30,925 nt of DNA from Elysia marginata (taxonomy: Eukaryota; Mollusca; Gastropoda; Plakobranchidae), in NCBI GenBank assembly GCA_019649035.1, contig BMAT01010317.1, positions 114,206-145,130 of the forward strand. Reading direction: 5' to 3'. A program made the translations under genes and the position numbers. The notes beneath the pieces were generated by a model. It saw only the letters and a program-made list of their open reading frames with translations, was not told where the DNA came from and ran no database searches. Shown here in pieces: positions 1 to 12,600 of this stretch. The first letter of the stretch is position 1; every line of letters starts with the position of its first letter.

Positions 1-265
1 TTACTAGACATAGCTGTAACGTGAGCAGTAACAACAACTAGCAATATGGTACTAATAAAAATAGGGTAGCAAAATACAAAAAGAAAGCTAATGACAAATT
101 AACATGAGCAATTGCCTCAGCGATTTTCACAGTAACTTTAACATGTCAGATCAATTTTCAAATGCTTTAATAATACATTGATTGTCTTTAATATATAATC
201 GATTACTAATAGAAACATATTTGCCTGAAAATGTTTCTTTTAAACCTTAAAACGATCTCAAATGC

Positions 266-266
<1 letters not shown>

Positions 267-311
<45 letters not shown>

Positions 312-313
312 TA
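267..313. repeat. (TAA)n microsatellite
   Basis: About 14 units of TAA/AAT ending in AATAACAATAAAA. It lies in the partial intron at the left edge (1-421), which otherwise shows only AT-rich sequence. Confidence 0.97.
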
Positions 314-421
314 AAATTTCGTAATAGTTTGTCTTTTTTTTCAAACAACTGAAACAGTAGTTATCTCTTTCTAAATTAGTTTTGTTCAATACAATATTGT
401 AGAAGATTAGTTTGAATTTAC

Positions 422-635
422 CTGGAAGCAAAATGTTGTTAAGGTGAACATTTAAGCTGCCCTGGGCTTTCCAAGACACATCAACTGTGAACCAGAACCC
501 TGGGGTCAGAGTGCACGGGAACGTCCCAACTAGAGTGTCTGTCGGCCTTTTGATGTGCACGACGAGACTGTTGTTCACGTAGAGAACAGCAACACCTGCC
601 TGGGCATCTTTGTCAGCTCCGTTTGATATGAGAAC
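422..635 (-). CDS. Exon 24: LamG-like domain 5, continuing (last exon in window)
   Basis: This exon (phase 0-1) encodes residues 1552-1622: VLISNGADKDAQAGVAVLYV, then FWFTVDVSWKAQGSLNVHLN. This is the SSGG...G..LYY and WY..SW....L...L part of the fold. It ends in phase 1 at GTAAAT (421-420), so the gene continues to the left of the window and neither the end of this domain nor the stop codon is seen. Confidence 0.92.
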
Positions 636-3600
636 CTAGTGAATCATTAGTAATTTGTATTACGGCCCTCCATGTCTGTGGTGTTCACAAAAGGAAATGA
701 AGTATTAGTTCAATGTTTAGCTCTTTCTACGTTTATTGGGTTTACATTATTTTTTTCGGACATGGCATTTGGCTTTCAAGGCGTCCTTCAAATGTATATT
801 TTGCTATACAAGCTGTAACTTTAGACAAAAGCAGTTAGCAACAAAGCTGCAATACCGAAAAGAACGAGTACAGGTTTTAAAAAAAAGTTTCGTTTTGAAG
901 ACTTTAAATTATGAAACGATTTGACACTTTATCAATAAAACTTTAAACATTGAAAGAAAACACGTCTAAAAGGACATGAAGAGTAGCTTTACAAATAATT
1001 TTTTTACAGCTCTGGATGCAAAGACAGTATAGCGCCAAATTGTTTTTATCCTAACTTGCAATGTAGTAGCCTTAAAAGAAAATTAATAAAGACGTTTAGC
1101 TTATTAAAAAATCAATCAAAAGAAGAAGACTTTAAAAAGATTTATAGCAAAGAATCATTAACTCTGTTTCCATCCATAGTGCTTTTTATTCTCCTTTTGG
1201 CAACAAGTTCAAACAATCTATAAAAATTGAAAAGAAAATGGAAGCAAAAACTGATGGTACACTTTTTACTTTTTAGCTGCTAATTTTGCTACTATTTTTG
1301 CTATTCAAACACAGCCTCAATTATCCTTTGTGTAAAAAATCACCTTATTATCATTAAACGTTTAGATTTTTCCTGAATGCATCTTTAAATTTATTTTCAA
1401 ACCGTTAATTTTTTTAATCGTTGCTTCATGGTATTCTCACAACCTACCTGTGACTTTGTAGTAGTAGATGTCAGGGTAAAAACCAGGCGGAAGTTGAAAC
1501 CAGTGCTACATGATGTTACGTTATCTAGACAGGGAATTCCCGTTTTACCGACATCCACATAAGAACCGGGTTTATCCAATACCAGAATTTGACCTGTTGA
1601 AATAATTTTTCCAAAAACCGTTTTGATCAATTTTTTTTCCATTAAAGAGATACACAATTACTTAAGATTTTCAAATATGTTTAACCATCTTAACATAGAT
1701 CCCTATAATTCAAACTTCATACTGCTTTGATGAAGCATCTTAAGATGGAGTCCTATAATTCAAACTTCATACTGCTTTGATCAAGCATCTTAACATGGAT
1801 ACCTATAGGTCAAACTTCATACTGCTTTGATCTTTGTTTTTTTTAAAGCTTTTAATAAATTATTTCCATTATTGTTTTTGAGAATGCCACACTTAATTTC
1901 ATCGTCCCCAAAACACTAAGGAGGTGCTTTTACAGGAGAAGCTATTGCATAGTGGCGTTGATTTAACTTACCATTTGAAATGCAAACCTTCGTTTCTTTA
2001 TGCCGAAATTCGTTAAACACTTAGAATGCAGCTAAGCAAGGAATCGTTGTATCTCACTTTCGCCTTTTTGTGATCAATAAAAGTTTCAAGTTTCAAGTGC
2101 TGCTCTGAATGTAGGTTTGGTTTCTACTTCGTGAGTTATAGACTAAAGCAGTCATAACCATTTCTGAATAGACAAATCTTGTTCTGCTTATACTGTTTAT
2201 TTTAGGTTGTTTTATGTTCAGACAAAGTATATATTTCTATAACTTTTATTGGTTTTTTTTTTCATAATTAAATTTTTTTAAAAATAGATTGACAAATAGA
2301 TAGGCAGTTATATTAGATAAATCGATAAATGAAAAAAAAGAGTAGGGAAAGAGGTAAAGAAAGACTTATCGAAAAAGATTGAGCGACAACTGTACCTGCT
2401 GGGACATACTGCAGAGAGACCGACCCGTGAATGGTCATGTTGGTGTAGGTGGTCACCAGTGTCCTGTTTGTTATCTGTTTGAAGGTGAATTTGGTCTGGA
2501 CTGTAGCCGGTATCAGAGTGATGTTGGGGCCAGGTGTCGTGGTGACACGATGGTTACTGCTGGTCGTGGTTGGTGCCACTGTCGAGGTTGTTACTGGCGG
2601 GTCAGGGGGGTTCTGAACTGCCAGAGCTGCAAGAGGAGTACGTACATGATTCGACAAAATTCCTTTTAATTAGAAATATCATTACGAAGGTATCAAAAAA
2701 ATCAGACAGCTATTATATTTTAGATTAATGAAAAATCAAACTATATATTTGTGAGGCAAGTAGGATGAATCAGGCGAAAGTCTCCCACACTAGTTTTGAG
2801 TCAGAGCCTTTTGGAGATAATAAGTTTCTAGGCCAAAGTAGTATAATTATTTCATTGTCTTCGAAGTTGCATGACTTAAGATAAAGACAAGCTAATGTTA
2901 TACTTTTTTAATATTATTTAGCGCATAGAAGTTTTTGTAATAATGATTATTCAACATGTCTAAACTTTGAGTAGCGTCTAGTTAACCGTGGTCGCCTTAC
3001 TCATTTTTTTTCAGAAACCAAACAACGGGTTTTACAACTAGGCAAAAATAAGCATTATACCACAGCCCTAGATGAAAACTAAGATTCATTTCAACACAGT
3101 TAGCAAAAATATGAAGGTGTTATAATTGCAATTGGGTGCTTTTGCTTACTCTTAGTGCAGCCTTGAGTGACAAGCTGCATGCGGGTCTTCTCCCAAAATC
3201 TAAACAACAGCACGTTCATTTTGGTGGTTCCGTTCTTTCCTGGTGACTTTCCTATGTGAACAGGGTATGTCAAGTTGGTAGGAGGAGTAGGCGTTGAAAA
3301 CAGCTGCATTCCAGAGACTTCAGTGCCGTCGACGAAAAGTTTAATAGATCCGTCAGTAGCGTCCCATGAAGCATCAAGAGTGTACCTAGAAAAGATTCAA
3401 AACCAAGGTACAATTCTACGTTTGTCGTAAAGTATCAAGTGGAGTAGATTAAAAACCATTGGACAATACTACTTTTAGTGCAAAGCATCAAGGCTAGAAA
3501 ATGAATTGTATTCTAAGTTTTTTTTTTCAAAATACATTGTCTACCTTATGTGTTCACATTTCATGAAAACGGAAGGTTTTGTTGTTATATGAATTACTTC

Positions 3601-6600
3601 CAGAGTTAAAAAACGTTTTAAAAATTCTGCCAAATCACTAAACAAAGGCTGAGGGTCTGTTTCCTTTAAAAATCTTATAGGCAACGGCAATATGAAAAAA
3701 GTCAAATATGCTCTCACTTTCTTTCATTCTCAGAAAATATTTCAAAATGACCATTAAACTAAAATTGAGGGATGATAACGAGATGATTTTAAAAAAACCT
3801 GTCTCTGAATAAAAACAAAAAAAAGACACGCAGCTATGCAAAGAGCATTTTTTTCTTCCCATACAAACTTACCAGACATTTACAGAGAGGGGATGATCAA
3901 CGATTTTTCTGTCCGTCTTTAGGCCTCGTTTCACCCAGAACCGCAGTTGGCCATTGTGGTAATACAGAGACACCCCAGTGCTTTCAAGCAGCTCCCCGCC
4001 TGACGTTATAATGTAATTGGGAATCATTGATATCTCTCGCAGCAAGAACGTAATCCGGAAGTTGAAACTTCCTGCACAGGAAGCGACGTCATCTAGACAA
4101 GTTATCCCTGTGAGCCCCATGTCCACGTAGCCACCCTGGTCAAGCACGAGAACCATCTGGCCCTGTTGGAACAGAGTTCGCTCCACGCTCACGTTGCCAT
4201 TTATTTTCATGGTTCCCAGTGAGGTCACCAAATCTTGACCTCTTAATATCTCCTCGAACTTAACTTCGGTCATGTTGCTCTTGCAGCGGTCCACAGGATT
4301 CTTGATTTTCAAATCTTGAACGGATCAATATTGTTTTGAGAAAAAAAGGTAGCTATCTGTTTAAATGCAGAATTTAATTTTAAAAAATACGGCACTTAAA
4401 CTTCAAAGGCCTATTGCTGCGCACCGACAACTGGCGGCTAATAAATGTAGTTTTCTTTTTTTTTTAAATCTTTCTGCCAACTAAAGCTAAAAAAAGCAAT
4501 AAAAAGTTAAAATTAAAAAAAAAATGTAAGTTTCTAGTGGTTGAGCACAGTTCTTCTCTGATGTTGATAGCAAATATTGACGATAAATCTTTTGAAGCTA
4601 TTATGAACGTTTTAAATAGAAATAGATTATGGTGAGTTACTTACCATTAGTACACCCTAAAGACTTCAGTTCGTCTATGGATTTAGTCCACACACGGAAC
4701 ATCAATATCTCCATAATCGAGGTCATGTTTTTATCATCGGACGGCGACCTAAAAGACGAAATGACTTTACTCTCTATAAAAACTTTTTCATAAAATATTA
4801 CAGCTCGGTAAAAATGTAATTAGTTTTAGTACATCGATACAGAACGATTTTATCATCTTTTACTTAAGACAGGCAACGAAAAAATGCTTCTCATAAACAT
4901 AAGCCATAAGTTACTATATTTAGGGACATTGTTTTGTCAAACTATTATTTATTTATTGCCATACGCCATCAAAGGAAAGTCGCTTGAAAGTTTCCCTATT
5001 TTTTCACCAAACTTGTTATGTAGGAATCCAATTATTTTTGTGTGTTTAGTAAAACGTGGGCTAATGAAACCAAGTATATTCCTGGTTCGACATTTTTCTA
5101 GAATTAAGATGACGTCACTTCACTAATAATTATGTAGTCTTACCTTGCAATGTAAAGGGGATGTTTCTCCGTGACGTTTTGAGCCTTGTGCGTGCTGTTT
5201 AATTCTTTGGCCAGAACAAAGCCATCGAGTGATAGCTGGATACCTGTTACGTGATTCCAAGAGGCATCCACGGTGTACCATCTGTCTAAATCTAAAGTGA
5301 CGTCGTAGATAGACCTCCAGACCTGCATGTGAAATGAATGATACCAATAGCACAAATATAAACTGTGCAAATACATACTTTTAGTTAGCAGCTCTTTCAT
5401 GACCTATCTAAAATTTTCCCAATTTTCATATACATGAAAATTATGACATACCTAATAGCACGAAAAAAAATTCAGATAACCAGCCAATTTATTGATTCTT
5501 TTTAAACCACAACTAAATCAATAAAAAGGAGGGTGGAATTATGGCAATGGAGGGGACACCTAAGAAACTCAATTAAGGAGAATGTGTTGTTTCAGCTTCA
5601 GGAGGATAAATTTCGTTAGAGATAATAAAACTGCGAGTCTTGGTCAGCTGCATTTCTATGTGCTTGATTTTTGTGCCAGACGCTTCTCTGTCCTAACATT
5701 TTCATTTTATAAGAAGACGTAACAATCGAGTCGCGCCATTATCTCTGCCTTTAGTTTAAATCTATATTATTTTGCATCTCCGCGATATATTTTGAAAAAT
5801 GAGCCGCTTCTTGAGACACGTGAGTGAATAAAATGTGCAAGAAGACAAAAAAGTGTTATTCTTTTAGACTGTAATACATTTACTCACCCATACGCCGTCT
5901 TTCACCCAGAAGTTCAACTTCCCATGAAAGTAGTACAGGGAGATACCAGTAGAATTCAGCAAATCTCCGCCGCTGGAAAACAAAAAGTTTGGCTCAATGT
6001 GAAAATCCAGGAACCTGAACACAAGGCGGTAGGTGAGGTTGTTGGCGCACGCTGTAATGTCGTCCACGCAGGGATTACCGGTGTTGCTGACCTCCACGTA
6101 CTCCCCTTGCGTATCGAGGACCAGCAGAACGTTGTGGCCATCCTGTTCTACCGTGACGTCACCGTGTGATCTGTGAGTGCCCAGAGACGTGACGACTTTG
6201 GTTTTGGAAGCAGTCATATTGAGAAAGTTGAAGTCCAACTTGGAGGAATGGCAAGTCACTTTGGATTTGTTGGGGTGCTTGACAGCTACGCAGAAAAAGA
6301 CAAAAAGACAACACTAGAAAACGATATATAAAAGACGAAGCTAAAATTATTATATCTCTTTCGACACGCATGCTAATCATAAAGGTCAATGCATTGAGCA
6401 TGGGGCAACGATAGGATGAATGTTCTAGGGATTTTAGATATGTAGCACTTATGCGTTAAAGGCTTCTTAATGACATCATCGTCGACAAAGATTTACAGCT
6501 GTAGATGTTGTTGATAGAAACATTAATGCAGGTATTTTTGTGTAAGGAGTTCGACAGACATTTTGAACTTACTAGTGATCCCAGCTTTTTGTAGATCGTT

Positions 6601-9600
6601 GATGTGCAGATGAATGGTCAATACGCTCATAACTAGTATCGTTGTCGTGCTGGTGGTCCCGTTACTAGCTACGGAGCCAGGGGTGCACCCTAGACATAGA
6701 GCCTGGCCACTAATAAGTGATTGAGTAGTTGGCGTGCTTTGATGCATAGTCGTTGGAGTAATGGGACCACTGTTCACATTAGAAGAAGTACTCTGACCTG
6801 TGCTCGTGGCAAAGGCTGTGGTTGTTACAGTAGTTGGTCTCCGTGTCGACGGAGCAGTCGAGGATGCAGTAAGTCTGATAGGCGCTTTGGGAACATGAGG
6901 TGCTGTTTGAGTTCCTGTCGCACCTCCCAGCAGTAGCCCGTCTATCACGAGGGACACGCCTGCAGACGGGCTAAATGTGACCGTGACGTTATGCCACGCA
7001 CCTTGTTGCCAGGTGAATGTTGCGTCTGCAGTCCAGGCATAGGTGCTGGTCACCACCTGGAACGTCACCTTGTGTTTAATCCGATTGTAGGTAAGAGTTA
7101 ACCCTGTTAAATATAAATAATCGTTTAAATACTGTTTTGCTCAAAAAAAGAAGAAGCTCGCTTTTCTTATAATGTTTTTGACTAAATTTTATTCATAAAT
7201 CTTTATTTCTGTTGCAAAGTGATGTTTTCATAGAAATAGAATCATTACTTAATAAACAGTAGAACTTTTTGCTAGACCAAGTTTCCTGTTAATATTCTAA
7301 ACGCCTTTAAAACTACTATTTCTCCAGAAATGAAAATAAAATGAATCAGAGAAAAGAATGAAGCTCTATGTATCCTCCACGTTAACGATTACCTGGTAAC
7401 GTCGGATTTCCACCAGTACTTGTGGCAATAAACACTTTGTCGTTGCTGATGTTGAACAGGTTTAACTGCACTGTCAGGGTAAACCCAGAGACACATTGGC
7501 CAGGGTTCTGGACACACGGGTCAGCTGGGAGAATGACCGATCCTCCATTGGTCAGCTGAATGACATTAGTGTTGTTGCCCATAGTCACCAGGGTGACGTT
7601 GCCTTGGGCGGTCAGCGTTGTGTTTTTATTGGTTGTTGCGATTGTTTTATTATTTGTCATCGTCAAAAAAGTGAGAGGTTTCGAAGGGATCTGGGTCTCT
7701 GTAAAAAGATAACAATTTAAAATGCTCTTTTAACGGGATATAATGTTTGGGAGCCTACAACGATGCATGTTTAATGTCTTTTGTTTCTTTTTCTTTGCGT
7801 ATAGTTATATTTTATTTGCACGTTACATGCTGTCATTAAAAAAATGAATTCAAATATTTTTTTAGCATTAAAGATAGATTGTAATTCTTATCTAAATTTG
7901 TTTTACTACTTTAAAGTAAAATTGTATATACACTATGTGTTAAATAAATGCTCCAAAAGCAATTGCAATAATACATACAAACTTTGCGTATTTTAAAGGA
8001 AATAAAAGCGTGTTCACGTTGATTTACATTAAAAAGACTCTTCAAGGAAAAAGCTTGTGAAATGACTAAAAAAAATAATTTTAGAGAGTGGTAATGAAAA
8101 CACTTGGCATTGAACGGGAGGGTATTAAACAGCATTATAAGATATCCATCACCAAGAAGTTGGCATATATTTCTCATTAACAGTTGTTGGGCTAAAATTA
8201 AAAGAAACCCATTAAACTTTTCTTGTACGAAGGTTTACGGCTGTAGAAATAAAACACAGTGAAGACAAAAAATGGAAAAGGGGGCAGCACCAGCACTAGT
8301 TTTAAGAACAGTAAATGTATTTTTCAACGTATTGGTGTAAGAATAAGCCTGTCTATTTTCATGACACATAGTCTTTTGTATGAGTAAGGGGGGCCATGAA
8401 TAAAAAAAACCTCGTAATTTGCTTTAAGTTACTCAGTATGGGTGCTATAGTAACAGTTGATGCCAAAAAGTAACTCATAAAGAGTGTTCTATACTTTAAT
8501 AGTTCTTATTGTACAGATTGGCGCACAAATTGATAACTGTTCCTTTCTTCCAGGTCGATAATGAAAGGTAACGGAGCAAACGTTGGCAGTTTTTAGATTT
8601 TGTCGCACCACCATGGAGTGAAAGAACTGTTTTCAAAAATGAAGATAGTTATTATGTTGAGATATAAAGAGAACAAGCATGATTCTACTTCTTTTAGATA
8701 CAAGATCAAAATATTAAAAACGAAATCTTTAAATTTTTGGTCTTCCATACTTTTCAAAAGATTTGTCATGCAAAAAATGTAACCGCTGTGAAAATGGGAC
8801 GAAACCATTTATTAGGACCGGAACTCTTATTTTATTACTGTAAAAATTATTGTATACGTTATTTAGCCACATTAATTTAAGACTATAAACTTAAGTTAAT
8901 AATCTGGTAGAACACCCCAGTTTTACTTGAATGTCTTAGATTCAAACCTTTTCATTGGCTCTATCTCTAATTAAAAAATAAAGGCTCGAAATTATACGGA
9001 GGAAAGAATAACTGTCCGTACTAATTTCACACTGATCATGAAAAGGTAATTGCGCCTGATTACGTTTCGCTGTGTATAAACTTCTGCTTGTTTTCATGCA
9101 TTGATTCCAATTTTGCCGTCTACGGAAGGCTCGAGCCAACCTAAAACATGTGACATAAAAATAATCGTTAAAGATAAGTAGATAACCCGAGACCGAAAAT
9201 GGTAGTAATGAGGCAGGATACAAATATTAGTATTCACTCTTGTTAAAAACTATGATAATGTTAACTCTACTAGAAAAAGGCAGCAATGCTTCAGAATTTA
9301 GATTAAAAAACCTGTGAATGCTACTAACCGATTCAAAATGTATTGCAAACGGCTCGCCGCTTTACCTAACTTTATGATAGGAAAGATTACTTTAGTAAAG
9401 TGCCACAATCAATTAGTTTATTCTACAATCTTTTAAAAGAAAACAAAAAACTAAATAAAATTAAAAACATGATTAGATTATATTTATTGGCCTTAAGTCT
9501 ATTAAATAACATCCCCCCACCACCAAAAAAATGGCGGAGCGTCGGACTCGAGATCTGGAGGTCGCGGGTTCGATTCCCGACCATGCCATGTTGCATACTG

Positions 9601-12600
9601 GTCTGCTGGGGCATTAGTGGCGCTGCTCTGTGGCGACACAGTTACGCTGAGTAACGAAGACGAATTTCCCGAACGGGGTTAATATAGTGTATAAGATCAA
9701 GTTTCCCTACATCATAGTTCTTATCATCAAAACTCGGCGTTTTGTTACACTCTCACATCCTAAATGTTTTAAAATGGTTCTTCCAAGATGAATGAAAGAA
9801 TATAATCACATACTGTTCGCTGCGTACGCATGTTAACTTGAAAACTCTACTTATAAAGCGATACAGCTAGGGAGGAAATGAAGCGGTTATATGAAATGAG
9901 CTATAAGCCTTTATTAGCTCCCCATCAAGCACTTTACAAGGATTTTGAAAAGACTACTTACTTTTAAAAATATCTGCGTCGCTGAATTTCGAAAACATCT
10001 CTCTCAGGAAAAAAAATTCGGCTCAAACGAATTCGGTATTCAAAGCCGTTATGTAAACAACGATGTCAAAATGCTAGCTACGGAAAGATAATGACAGTTT
10101 TTCTTTATATGGTCAGAAGTCTGTGGCAACTACCAATACAGCAGTTTCATAGAAAGCACAATAGTTATTATATTTAGTCTTGCCAATAGTACTACATCAA
10201 AGTATGTGGCAAAACATCTTGTGCCGTGTTTGTTCAATACTTGAATACAAGCTACAAAGTTTTTCAAGAAACCTTCTGGGTAGCTTTTCTTGTTAAATAA
10301 TACTTTAAAATTTTTTTAAATAACACCTTAGTTATGCTTCGAATCAATCGTTTTTCCTCAATTTATCTCCATTTAAAGTGTAAAAGATACTGGGAAATTA
10401 TTCAATTAACTTTATATTCAAGAGTTCATATTCCAAATTTGTATAAAACCTGTCAAAAATATAATCAGTTGAATTCGTAACAGAATGCATTGATTTTGAA
10501 AATAACAATAACCCACTGTAATTCTGCCTAATTTAATAATCAAATCTCTATGAAGAGAAATTGACTGGCTGGTAGCGTACTACTATTAAGCAAAATGAGC
10601 TTTTGTCCATGGCTGCTCTTAAAAAAAAAAGAATTTCTAAAATATTATTAAACGACCTACTCGTTAGTTCACAACGGTTTCCATAGAAGCCAGGCCCACA
10701 TTTACAGCTCTTCTCGCCAATACAAGTACCGTTGTTCAGACAGAAATTAGGAGCACATAGGTCTGGTTTTAAATAGAAATTCAATGTATGTAATTTGGTG
10801 TTTAATGGTTTTGTATATCTTTTATAGCATAGCACATGAAAAATGGCGATAGTAGTACGTTTATTCGTGGATAAAACTAAAAAAAGGTCAACATCTGATA
10901 AAATATATCGTCATTCAGTATGGCGAAGACTTCATGCTATTTAAAACTTAAGTTGTTTTGATTTTTTTTTGTATGATCAAAAAGATACATTGTTTAAATG
11001 AAGTTTGCGTGCGAATGATGAAAGTTCAAATAAAGAAAGCATAATAATTATGTGTTATTATAACTATCATGTTACTTGCCAGCGGGGTCACAGCCTAGAA
11101 GTTCGAACCTCATACAGGCACTTCCAGTAGAACTGAGGACGTACATGCGTACTCGATCTGTAACCACTGCTGGTTTAAGGCTAGCCAAATAAGCGACGGT
11201 CGCATTTTTCATTACTGGTAAGTTCTGAAAACAAACACAGTTTTAGTATAGATTTAAACAGGAACGACTGTTTCCAAAATTTTGTAAACATAACATGGGG
11301 AAAGGGGGGGTATGTTTAAGCCGATGGGCCTTTAATAAATTAAAACTTTTTTTCCTCTTTTGATAAAAAAGGAACATAATCACCATTAGATGAATTTTCG
11401 ATCGTGTGCCAAGAATTTTTGAAAAATGTAGGAAACTATGTATAAGTCGTTAATATGGGGAGAAGAGAAAATAGAAATTGCAAATCGTGTACCTGTAACA
11501 GATTAACTTAAGAGACATTTAGAAATTACTTAAACTATACAAAGAATCAGCTTTAAAATTAAAGCTAATGTTACCGCCTTTTATATCGACCCTTTTAACG
11601 CTGATTGATTTTTTAACGCGAATGTTCTATTATTCATAAACTTGTGTTTCTAAGCGGTCTTATATTCTTTCTTGTTCTCACGTTTGGGCTTACCCATAAA
11701 CTTTCAAAATTTATAAAAAATTTTCACTGTTTAAATCAGGTTTGAAAAAATAATTATTCTATTGCAAAAACTAGGATTATATATTAAAATTTATATTTAA
11801 AAATTGTTGTTCAAGTTAACGTTTTAAGCAGAGTAGAATAATCTCAGCTACGATAAAACCTGTGAAACTAATTGACAAAACATACTTTACCCCAAATACT
11901 TTCATACTGGTATTATTTGCAGTGAGTTCATTGTGTTCCAAGCGGACCACCTCCACATAGTTGGCCGGTATGACTGTCTTATCAACACGGTCTGGCACCT
12001 GATCCAGCGAGACCGAAACAAATTCAATTATTTTGCGTACTTAAGAACAGAAACTGCTGTGGACATTAAAAAGAAACTACATATATGTGAAGAGTCCAGC
12101 GTAAGTCAGGCACATAACAGATTTGTTTTTGCCTGAGAGCATTATAGCTTATTAGCGACCTGGGATGTTACATTTAAAAGCTCCAAATTGCTCATTATAC
12201 AACAAATTTCTGTGTGGAAAGGGCTAGGCTCTCTCAGAAGGCCAACCATTTTGGACAATTTGGTAGAAATTACATGACTTTTTCTCATTTTTTATTCATT
12301 TTGTGTAATAATGAGCAACTGTTATGCTTTATGGTAAACTTTAACCATTTTTTCAGTAAAAAACTAAACTTCAATATAAAAATAAAAAATATACAGAGAA
12401 AAGAGCTTTTAAACAAATGTATTGTTATCAGAAAAATATTTTCGACTTTCCCATAGTTGGCCTTCTGAGGGTTTCTGAAATTTCTGTTAATGGCTGCCTG
12501 ACGAGATTAAAAATACACTTAGACTCATTAAATTTGCTGTATTAGGTTTTTTAACGATAAAACTGGAACACTTTAAAGCTAAAAAAACAAGCAATAATAA

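Noticed and set aside
2379-2669. Plus-strand Cys-rich ORF
   Set aside because: It is antisense to exon 22; its cysteines come from the complement of Thr-codon-rich sequence.
3638-3862. Minus-strand ORF in intron 20
   Set aside because: It is Phe/Ser/Lys-rich from AT-rich DNA and lies between exons that already join in phase.
5924-6169. Plus-strand ORF
   Set aside because: It is the antisense shadow of LamG exon 17.
6721-6936. Plus-strand ORF rich in Ser/Arg
   Set aside because: It is antisense to the Thr-rich part of exon 16.
8593-8808. Mirror-image ORFs on both strands
   Set aside because: AT-rich, short and motif-free; expected by chance in a 3-kb intron.
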